Shown here: piece by piece, positions 14,282 to 20,627 of the stretch
Numbering within the stretch: position 1 is the stretch's first letter
Layout: each line of letters begins with the position of its first letter
Position numbers and translations under genes: made by a program
NCBI GenBank assembly: GCA_024640445.1
Contig: JAHEEZ010000036.1
Location: 1-20,627, forward strand
Length of the DNA: 20,627 bases
Direction: 5' to 3'
From: Acidobacteriota bacterium
GTDB lineage: Bacteria > Acidobacteriota > Blastocatellia > Pyrinomonadales > Pyrinomonadaceae
The notes under the pieces: model-generated
Told to the model about the DNA's origin: nothing
What the model saw: only the letters and a program-made list of their open reading frames with translations
The model's database searches: none

Positions 14282-16207
14282 ATGATCGAACGGCCAACAA
14301 TCCGTCTTTCTCTTTGTCTGACTGCGGCGATCCTTCTGATCGCGGCGCCGGCGTTCACACAGACCCGCCAACTGGAACGGGACAAAGCGGCGAGCCGGTC
14401 CGAGAACCGGACTGCGCTGATCATCGGCAATGGGAATTACAAGAACGTATCGCCGCTCGGGAATCCGGTCAACGACGCGAATGACATGGCCAACGCCCTG
14501 GAAGGGTTAGGATTTGAGGTCATACGCGGGACGGACACCGACCGGATCCAGATGATGAAGCTCATACGCAAGTTCGGCGAAGAGCTTGCCCGCCGTAAGG
14601 GAGTAGGACTCTTCTTTTATGCCGGACACGGTATTGAGGTGAAGGGCGAGAACTACCTTATTCCGGTCGATGCCGACATCACGCGCGAGGTCGAGACAGA
14701 GTATTTTGCGATCGAGATGAACATGGTCCTCAAGAACATGGAGGATGCGGCGAACGGTTTCAACATAGTCCTGCTCGACGCCTGCCGGAACAATCCATTT
14801 TCGAGAGGATGGAACAGGAGCGGTGACACCGGTGGACTTGCGAACGTAAATGCCCCGACAGGAACTTTTATCGCATATGCCGCTGCGCCCGGCGCCGTTG
14901 CTTCGGACGGGGTCGGCGGGCGAAACGGCATATTCACGGGCGCGCTCTTAAAGCAGATCGAGAGACCTAACCTTCAGCTTGAAGACGTCTTCAAGCTGAC
15001 CCGGGAAGAGGTTATGTCGGCGACCGGCAACAAACAGGTACCGTGGACATCGTCTTCACTTACCGGCGATTTCTTTTTCAATGTGGAGCTCAGGGCGGAA
15101 ACTCCCGCTGAGCAGGCCGCCGTCGATGCTGATCTGCCGGTCGCCCCGAAATCCAAAGCCGAACAGGAAAGGGAGGCGTGGGGACTGGTAAAGGACAGCG
15201 GTGATCCCGGCGATCTGAGGCTTTTTCTTCAAGAGTTCCCAAACGGCGCAAGCTCCCGCGCTGCCACTATTCGCCTTGAGGAACTGATCTGGCAGCGCGT
15301 AAAAGCATCAGGCGACGCGCGGCAGGTAAAGGAATACCTGGAAGAGTTTCCGACCGGTGCGAATTCCGGGGCGGCGAGGATCAGGCTTCGCCAACTTGAA
15401 GCGGCGCTCGCGGTCACGCCCGCGGAGAAATCCGTTGAAAAGACAGTTCCTGTCCCAGTTCCCGTGTCCGCTCCCGCAGAAAGAGTGAAAAAGAATGCCG
15501 TCGGAATGGAATTGGTATATGTTCCGCCGGGAGATTTTGTGATGGGGTCGAATACAGGCCGAGCCGATGAGAAACCGGTCAGGACGGTATCGTTCAAGGA
15601 AGGTTTCTGGATGGGGCGATACGAAGTTACGCAGGGCCAGTGGCAGGCAGTGATGGGGAACAATCCCAGCAAGTTCAAGGACTGCGGAGCAGAATGTCCG
15701 GTTGAAATGGTAAGTTGGGATGACATCCAGCAATTCATCGAGAAGCTCAACGCGGCACGGGACGGGTTTGAATACAGTCTTCCGACGGAAGCGCAATGGG
15801 AGTACGCCGCGCGGGCGGGGACAACCAGTACGTTCGCTAATGGAGACAGCCTTGGGTCGGCGGACGCGAACGTGGACGGCAGGTATCCGCACGGAAGCGC
15901 TCCAAAAGGTCCCTGGGTACGCGAGACGGTTAAGATAGGCTCGTTCAAACCAAATGCCTGGGGACTGTATGACATGCACGGAAACGTCGCCGAATGGGTA
16001 CAGGATATTTACAGCTCAAGTTACGAGGGGCTTCCGACGGACGGATCCGCAAATGTAAGCATTGGTTACGCGAAATACAGGGTCGACCGCGGCGGTTCGT
16101 GGATGACTTTCGCAAGGGCGGCGCGCTCTTCGGAACGCGGTAGAAATTTGCCCGCGACCCGTTCGGTCACGACGGGCTTCAGGATCGCGGCAACATTGAA
16201 ACAGTGA
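14282..16207 (+). CDS. Exported caspase-like protein with FGE-type domain (tandem paralogue)
   Basis: 641 residues. Signal peptide about 1-26 (LCLTAAILLIAAPAFT). The caspase domain (about 42-267) is roughly four-fifths identical to that of the preceding gene, with dyad His116 (FFYAGHGIEV) and Cys168 (VLLDACRNNPF). Two copies of the same helical repeat span 293-373, then a Pro/Val-rich linker and the FGE domain (404-641; GMELVYVPPGDFVMGS, PTEAQWEYAARAG, GNVAEWVQD, RGGSW, GFRIA). It lacks the LamG domain of its neighbour. Cysteines expected after RGGS in active FGE enzymes are absent. It shares CGxECPVE (about residues 475) with the neighbour, a possible disulfide. Caspase-FGE fusions are a known prokaryotic architecture; substrate is unknown. 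The kinase gene starts 33 bases later. Confidence 0.92.
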   Translation: MIERPTIRLSLCLTAAILLIAAPAFTQTRQLERDKAASRSENRTALIIGNGNYKNVSPLGNPVNDANDMANALEGLGFEVIRGTDTDRIQMMKLIRKFGEELARRKGVGLFFYAGHGIEVKGENYLIPVDADITREVETEYFAIEMNMVLKNMEDAANGFNIVLLDACRNNPFSRGWNRSGDTGGLANVNAPTGTFIAYAAAPGAVASDGVGGRNGIFTGALLKQIERPNLQLEDVFKLTREEVMSATGNKQVPWTSSSLTGDFFFNVELRAETPAEQAAVDADLPVAPKSKAEQEREAWGLVKDSGDPGDLRLFLQEFPNGASSRAATIRLEELIWQRVKASGDARQVKEYLEEFPTGANSGAARIRLRQLEAALAVTPAEKSVEKTVPVPVPVSAPAERVKKNAVGMELVYVPPGDFVMGSNTGRADEKPVRTVSFKEGFWMGRYEVTQGQWQAVMGNNPSKFKDCGAECPVEMVSWDDIQQFIEKLNAARDGFEYSLPTEAQWEYAARAGTTSTFANGDSLGSADANVDGRYPHGSAPKGPWVRETVKIGSFKPNAWGLYDMHGNVAEWVQDIYSSSYEGLPTDGSANVSIGYAKYRVDRGGSWMTFARAARSSERGRNLPATRSVTTGFRIAATLKQ

Positions 16208-16240
16208 CGCGGTTCTTCCCTCAGAATTATTTCAACAAAA

Positions 16241-18133
16241 ATGCAGGACGATCGTGAATTCGGCGAAGTGCCGCCCACCAAAGAGCAGGAGCCGGGAGCT
16301 GAAAACGCCGGCCCGGGTACAAGCCATTCCGCAAGCCTTGTAGGCGAAGTTCTGGACGGACGGTTTCAGATCGAAAAGGACCTTTCCGACAGCGAGGGCG
16401 CGGACAAGGGCGGGATCGGTCTGATCTACATCGCAAAAGACCTCAAACTGCTCGGAAAGCAGGTTGTAGTCAAGATCCTCAAAGCGGATTCGCTGGAAAA
16501 CCCGGACATTCTCCGCAAGTTCCTTCACGAAAAAGAGGCGTTGATCCGGCTCGAGCACCCGAACATCGTGCGCATTCTCGATTCGGGAACACTTTCGGAC
16601 GGGAATCCATTTATCGTAATGGAATTCATACCGGGCATCTCTCTCCGGAAGGTTTTGCGCGAGCGTGGCCGCCTCCCATTGGAATTCGTCGCCCACGTTG
16701 TCGAGTCAGTGGCCGAGGCCCTTGGCGCGGCACATGCCCAAAAGATCCTGCACAGGGACATAAAGCCGGAAAACATCATGCTGACGCCGCGCGGACACGG
16801 TTTCGAGCACGTGCGGGTCATCGATTTCGGGGTCGCCCGTGTCGAGGAATCGCAGCTTGCTCCGATGACCGAGGTCGTTCGCGGAATAGGCACCGTTCTT
16901 TACATGGCGCCCGAACAGCTTGTCGGGACAATAAAGCAGACCCAGGCGGTTGACGTTTACAGTCTGGCGATCGTGGCGTACGAGATGCTCACGAGCAGGA
17001 GGCCGTTTGAACCACAGTCGACGGTCGAAATGTATGTTCTTCAGAAAGAGGGGCTCCAGGATCTGCCGACCTCTCTAAGAGAAGACGTTCCGGCTGAGGC
17101 GGACGATCTGCTTCTTGAGGCGCTTGAATTCGAGCCCGGCAAGCGGCCGCAGGATGTACGGGAGTTTGGAAGGCATGTGGCGGAAGCTTTGCGGAGCGCC
17201 GGGAGCGATCAGGATGCGATACCCACATTGCGTCCGCATTTGGCCCCGACCGAGGCTTTCGAACCTGTGAAGGCCGATGTGACCACGATGGAGGCGATGG
17301 GCGGCCCAAATGCTGCGCTGGCCCCGGAGACCGTCGACAGTTCGCCTGAGCCTACAAAAGCTTCGACGTCCGGGATCCCGTTCAAACTCGTCGCGGGCGC
17401 CATTGCCGCCCTGATCCTGATCCTGGTGGTCTCTGTGCCCGCCCTCTACTTCTTGTGGCCTTTTGTGCCGGACAATTCGAATGCCGCTGCAAATACAGCG
17501 GTCCCCGCACCGGCCCGAGGCCTGAAAGAGGATAGCGGCGGATCGCCGGACACAATTGATCAAACAAGTACGGAGACGGAAGAGCCGGCCGGCACCGCGC
17601 GCGCGATCACATACTTCCTCGACATACAGCGGATGGAGAATGAAGAGCCTTCGGGTCCCGCGTTTAGATCGGGCGGCGCCGAAGTGTTCCGGAACGGTGA
17701 CAAGTTCCGTTTTAACTTCGTGTCTGACGCAAGCGGCTTTTTATATGTGTTCAGCGATGACGCGGATGAACGCGGCCGTGATGTTTTCAATATTCTGTAT
17801 CCCACTCCCAGCACGAATGGCGGCTCGGCTCAGACGAACTCCGGATCTGCGATACAGAGCAGCTGGAACAATTTTTCGGGTCAGGGAGGCACCGAGACGG
17901 TCTGGGTGCTCTGGACAGCTCAGCGCCGGGAAGAATTGGAATCCGCCCGGGGAACCGCATTCGACAACATGGGTAAGGTGACGGGAAGACAGGAGGCAGG
18001 TGCGCTTCGCAGTTTTATTGACGATCACAAGTCTCCTGCGCCAGTTGTCGAACGGAGCGGCGATGGCGGATCGAACGAGCTGAAAGCCAGGGGCGACATC
18101 GTCGTGCATCGGCTTGAACTTCAGCATTGGTAA
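16241..18133 (+). CDS. Membrane serine/threonine protein kinase with extracytoplasmic DUF4384 domain
   Basis: 630 residues. Cytoplasmic Hanks-type kinase (about 35-320): Lys78 in VVVKIL, HRDIKPEN with Asp172, DFG at 195-197, APEQ at 224-227, so it looks active. The glycine loop is expanded and odd: DLSDSEGADKGGIGLIYIAKD keeps only GGIGxIY. A low-complexity acidic juxtamembrane region leads to one transmembrane helix (382-407), then a Ser/Thr-rich linker and a DUF4384 domain (about 454-560; FRNGDKFRFNFVSDASGFLYVF). No Shine-Dalgarno sequence is evident before the ATG. The extracytoplasmic domain is a sensor by position and shares its fold with the next gene product. It lies 33 bases after the second caspase-like gene, so it is probably in the same transcript; possible targets are not visible. 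Confidence 0.93.
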   Translation: MQDDREFGEVPPTKEQEPGAENAGPGTSHSASLVGEVLDGRFQIEKDLSDSEGADKGGIGLIYIAKDLKLLGKQVVVKILKADSLENPDILRKFLHEKEALIRLEHPNIVRILDSGTLSDGNPFIVMEFIPGISLRKVLRERGRLPLEFVAHVVESVAEALGAAHAQKILHRDIKPENIMLTPRGHGFEHVRVIDFGVARVEESQLAPMTEVVRGIGTVLYMAPEQLVGTIKQTQAVDVYSLAIVAYEMLTSRRPFEPQSTVEMYVLQKEGLQDLPTSLREDVPAEADDLLLEALEFEPGKRPQDVREFGRHVAEALRSAGSDQDAIPTLRPHLAPTEAFEPVKADVTTMEAMGGPNAALAPETVDSSPEPTKASTSGIPFKLVAGAIAALILILVVSVPALYFLWPFVPDNSNAAANTAVPAPARGLKEDSGGSPDTIDQTSTETEEPAGTARAITYFLDIQRMENEEPSGPAFRSGGAEVFRNGDKFRFNFVSDASGFLYVFSDDADERGRDVFNILYPTPSTNGGSAQTNSGSAIQSSWNNFSGQGGTETVWVLWTAQRREELESARGTAFDNMGKVTGRQEAGALRSFIDDHKSPAPVVERSGDGGSNELKARGDIVVHRLELQHW

Positions 18134-18206
18134 TTGGAAAGTGATGTGGTTCCGATGAGAAATTGATCGGGACCGGTGGTGCAGAAGGATCGAAAATCAC
18201 ATTGAC

Positions 18207-18211
18207 GGAAG
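18207..18211 (+). promoter_or_regulatory. Ribosome binding site choosing the start of the DUF4384 gene
   Basis: GGAAG ends five bases before the ATG at 18217, after which a clean signal peptide begins. The upstream TTG (18163) has no such site and would put 18 hydrophilic residues ahead of the signal peptide. Confidence 0.6.
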
Positions 18212-18216
18212 CGACT

Positions 18217-19194
18217 ATGACAGCAGCAATTCTCAGGTATTCGGCCATCGCGGTCATTATTCTCGCGGGGTTCGGCGCGGTATCAGCGCAAGAGACCTCC
18301 GGTACGCGCGAGATTACATCCGACGACTTCGCTTCAAAGCGGCCAGTTTCAAAAGCGACGGGTCCTCAGCGGCCGCTCAACAGGTCGAAAAGGACGACAT
18401 ATCGGAAGCGAACCAGAAAAACCACTGTAAAACGCCGCCGCTCTTCGGGCCAGCAAGCTCCTGTCAACGCGAAGACCGCAGTCCGAACCGACCTTGGTGT
18501 GACCCTTTGGAGGCTAAGGCCGCCGCTGGCATCCGACAAGGGAGTGAAACTGCCGGTCAGGGTAGGGGCGAAACGCGAGGAGTGGACTCCCGAGAGGGTT
18601 GGCCTCGACACCGTGTTCAAGCCGGGAGACAAGGTCAGATTCGCCGTGGAATCCTCTTCGGCGGGTTACCTTTACGTCATCAATAGCGAAATCTACTCCG
18701 ACGGTTCATTTGGCGATCCTTACCTTATTTTTCCGACGCAGGGTGTCGGAAATCGGGTTCAGCCCGGGATGCTGATCGACATTCCGGACCAAAAAGAAGA
18801 CCTTCCATATTTCAGCATTAACCCTCGCGATCCGAAATATGCGGGAGAACTGCTCACGGTCATAATTTCGCCAATCGAGATACCTTCGCTTAATACGGAC
18901 AAGAACGGTAAGATCGTCGGCGCTGAGGTTGTGGAGGAAATGGAAGAAGGGTCTGAGGTTGAAGAGTTCGACCGCACGGATGACCTCGACAGCGTTTTCA
19001 CAATCGCCGAATCAACCGCGGCGTGCGGAGCGAGGACTCGTTCGGGCGTAGTCCAGCAGTCAGCCGCAAATCCTTGCGGTACGGGAACCAGGCAGCTGAC
19101 GCGCGACGAACCCCTCCCGCAGACGATTCTGCAGATAAAGGCAAATCCCGGAAATCCGGGAGTAGCCGTCGTAAGACTGAATGTAGAACCCTGA
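18217..19194 (+). CDS. Secreted DUF4384 protein
   Basis: 325 residues from the ATG at 18217. Signal peptide 1-24 (IILAGFGAVSA before QETS). A strongly basic tract (about 56-75; RSKRTTYRKRTRKTTVKRRR) follows. The DUF4384 domain (about 95-215) includes FKPGDKVRFAVESSSAGYLYVIN and PYLIFPTQGV, matching FRNGDKFRFNFVSDASGFLYVF of the upstream kinase. Then an acidic stretch (VEEMEEGSEVEEFDRTDD) and a C-terminal part with two Cys (CGARTRSG, NPCGTG). Function unknown; DUF4384 is found with caspase-like domains in other bacteria (from memory). Same strand and cluster as the kinase, starting 83 bases after it. Could be a partner or decoy ligand of the kinase sensor domain; this is inference. Confidence 0.85.
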   Translation: MTAAILRYSAIAVIILAGFGAVSAQETSGTREITSDDFASKRPVSKATGPQRPLNRSKRTTYRKRTRKTTVKRRRSSGQQAPVNAKTAVRTDLGVTLWRLRPPLASDKGVKLPVRVGAKREEWTPERVGLDTVFKPGDKVRFAVESSSAGYLYVINSEIYSDGSFGDPYLIFPTQGVGNRVQPGMLIDIPDQKEDLPYFSINPRDPKYAGELLTVIISPIEIPSLNTDKNGKIVGAEVVEEMEEGSEVEEFDRTDDLDSVFTIAESTAACGARTRSGVVQQSAANPCGTGTRQLTRDEPLPQTILQIKANPGNPGVAVVRLNVEP

Positions 19195-19270
19195 CGGTCC
19201 GCAAGTCCTTCTGGTGCGTCACGAGGGAGTATTAAGCGGAACTTGATCAGATCGAGGCTGCGTAAAGCCC

Positions 19271-19289
19271 GACGCCGGAATTCGGCGTC
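19271..19289 (+). repeat. 7-bp hairpin after the DUF4384 gene
   Basis: GACGCCG pairs perfectly with CGGCGTC around the loop GAATT, 77 bases after the stop codon. No T-run follows, so it is either a weak or Rho-assisted terminator or another small palindromic repeat. It lies between the cluster and yajQ, where a transcript end would be expected. Confidence 0.5.
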
Positions 19290-19323
19290 CCATATTGATT
19301 CCGACGTCTTACTCCACCCCGTC

Positions 19324-19352
19324 TTGTGAAGAATTGGCAAAACAAATAATAT
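19324..19352 (+). promoter_or_regulatory. Predicted promoter of yajQ
   Basis: TTGTGA (19324-19329), a 17-base spacer and TAATAT (19347-19352) form a good sigma-70-type promoter. The expected start, near 19359-19361, would fall at the yajQ ATG (19362) and produce a nearly leaderless transcript. The alternative GAGAGG site, only two bases from the ATG, is too close to be an ordinary Shine-Dalgarno. Confidence 0.45.
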
Positions 19353-19361
19353 CGAGAGGTT

Positions 19362-19853
19362 ATGGCGAAAGAGAATTCATTTGACATCGTGTCCAAGACC
19401 GACTTCGCGGAACTTCAAAACGCGATCAATCAAACCCGGAAGGAGTTGAGCCAAAGGTTCGATTTCAAGGGAAGCAAGGCGCTCGTGAGTCTTCACGGCG
19501 GCGAACTGATAATAAGCGCGGAAGACAATACCCGGCTTAAGAATCTGAACGACGTGCTCCAGTCGAAACTGGTCAAGCGCGGCGTGTCGCTCAAGGCGCT
19601 CACTTACGGGCCCCTGGAGCCGGCAGCCGGAGGCACCGTCAGGCAGATCGTTACGATCCAGCAGGGAATTCCGATAGACAAGGCCAAGGAAGTCGTCAAG
19701 TTCATCAAGAACACAAAGAAGAAGGTGCAGTCGGCGATCCAGGGCGAATCGGTCCGCGTGTCGGCCAAGAGCCGTGACGATCTGCAGGACATCATCGCCG
19801 AACTAAAGAAGAAGGACTTCGGCATCGATATGCAGTTCGACAACTACCGATAG
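19362..19853 (+). CDS. yajQ: YajQ-family nucleotide-binding protein
   Basis: A small cytoplasmic protein with two duplicated ferredoxin-like halves; a YajQ homologue in Xanthomonas binds cyclic di-GMP and acts as an effector, while other members bind nucleotides or RNA. 163 residues, the usual length. Recognised from MAKENSFDIVSKTDFAELQNA, SQRFDFKGSKA (30-40), TVRQIVTIQQGIP (about 92-104), the repeated KKV-type helix (IKNTKKKVQSAIQGESVRV) and the C-terminus DFGIDMQFDNYR. It starts after its own predicted promoter and is followed five bases later by the polyprenyl synthase gene, so the pair is probably co-transcribed. Whether this one binds c-di-GMP is not visible from the sequence. Confidence 0.95.
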   Translation: MAKENSFDIVSKTDFAELQNAINQTRKELSQRFDFKGSKALVSLHGGELIISAEDNTRLKNLNDVLQSKLVKRGVSLKALTYGPLEPAAGGTVRQIVTIQQGIPIDKAKEVVKFIKNTKKKVQSAIQGESVRVSAKSRDDLQDIIAELKKKDFGIDMQFDNYR

Positions 19854-19858
19854 ACGCG

Positions 19859-20627
19859 ATGCAGACGTTCAGCGCAAAATTTGCGGAAACCCGCGCGGCG
19901 GCAGGAATGGCCGGTATCCTGAAGCTCATCACCCGGGAAATGGACCTCGTAGAGGCCGAATTCGAGCATCAGGCGAACTCGAACATACAGGTCATTGGCT
20001 ACCTGGGTTCTTATCTTCGTGCGTCAGGGGGCAAGCGGGTTCGGCCGGCGCTCCTTCTTCTTTCCAACAAGGCAGCTGGAGGGGCAGGCGATTCCGAGAG
20101 CGTTATCCGGCTTGCCACGGTGATGGAGATGATCCACACCGCGACCCTGGTGCACGACGACATCATCGACAATGCGGCAACCCGTCGGAACACCGTCACG
20201 GTTAACGCGAAGTTCGGCAACCAGTCGGCCGTACTTATGGGCGACTGGTTGTATATGTCGGCATTTGAGGTCTCACTCAGGGAACGGAGTCTCGAGATCC
20301 TGGACATCCTCACGGAATTGACCCGCAAGATGACCGAGGGTGAACTGATCCAGCTTACGATGCTCGGCAGGACCGATATTCAGGAAGAGACGTATTTCGA
20401 TATTCTTCGTAGAAAGACCGCGTACTTGTTCAGCGCCTGTTGTGAGATCGGGGCTATCCTTGCCGGCGCGCCGGACGATCAGCGGATCGCATTGAGGGAA
20501 TATGGGATGAACCTCGGCACTGCTTTCCAACTTGCCGACGATGTCCTTGATTTTACCGCCGACAAGGAAGTACTTGGAAAAGCGTCCGGTGCTGACCTCC
20601 TCGAAGGCAAGCTGACGCTGCCGCTGA
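19859..20627 (+). CDS. Long-chain polyprenyl diphosphate synthase (3' end cut by window edge)
   Basis: Trans-prenyltransferase condensing isopentenyl diphosphate onto an allylic diphosphate to make a quinone side chain. 256 codons are present and open to the edge; about 70-80 residues are probably missing. GGKRVRP (57-63), the first Asp-rich motif DDIID (100-104) in TATLVHDDIID, and the second, DDVLD (227-231) in AFQLADDVLDF, are intact, as is KASGADLLEGKLTLPL. Small residues (Ala, Thr) at the positions before the first DDxxD, instead of aromatic ones, indicate a long-chain product of the octaprenyl or heptaprenyl class. The ATG at 19859 is five bases after the yajQ stop; a Met at codon 17 is an alternative start. 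Quinone type is not decided. Confidence 0.93.
   Translation, partial: MQTFSAKFAETRAAAGMAGILKLITREMDLVEAEFEHQANSNIQVIGYLGSYLRASGGKRVRPALLLLSNKAAGGAGDSESVIRLATVMEMIHTATLVHDDIIDNAATRRNTVTVNAKFGNQSAVLMGDWLYMSAFEVSLRERSLEILDILTELTRKMTEGELIQLTMLGRTDIQEETYFDILRRKTAYLFSACCEIGAILAGAPDDQRIALREYGMNLGTAFQLADDVLDFTADKEVLGKASGADLLEGKLTLPL

Overview
The window looks like a chromosomal segment of an Acidobacteriota bacterium, most likely Blastocatellia (Pyrinomonadaceae-like). This is an inference from moderately high GC, the gene content, the exported caspase-like and serine/threonine-kinase/DUF4384 proteins and the palindromic intergenic repeats. No rRNA, tRNA, CRISPR array, transposase gene or phage gene was seen. 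Fourteen protein genes plus one leader peptide account for nearly all of it.

Left end (minus strand, 3276 down to 1): argS, then a compact regulatory region, then trpE, which runs off the edge. The 220 bases between argS and trpE carry what reads as a complete transcription attenuator: a promoter, a 32-residue leader peptide with three Trp codons in five, two mutually exclusive hairpins, and a 10-bp GC-rich terminator stem with seven U's ending four bases before the trpE start codon. This is the strongest regulatory discovery in the window.

Middle (plus strand, 3303 to 11406): a class III-type sirtuin divergent from argS, then larC (nickel-pincer cofactor) overlapping a divergent trpF-like gene, folE, an exported M28 metallopeptidase, metG and a TatD-family nuclease. 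Two intergenic gaps hold repeat-like palindromes: a hairpin element upstream of larC and a 116-bp nested palindrome upstream of metG.

Right (plus strand, 11669 to 19194): a four-gene cluster of two tandem exported caspase-like proteins with C-terminal FGE/sulfatase-modifying-factor domains (one with an extra LamG domain), a membrane serine/threonine kinase whose extracytoplasmic part is a DUF4384 domain, and a secreted DUF4384 protein. Close spacing, same strand and the shared DUF4384 domain suggest one functional unit acting at the cell envelope. Its role is unknown; a kinase-linked exported protease or scaffold pathway is the working idea.

Right end: yajQ and the first 256 codons of a long-chain polyprenyl diphosphate synthase gene, cut by the window edge.
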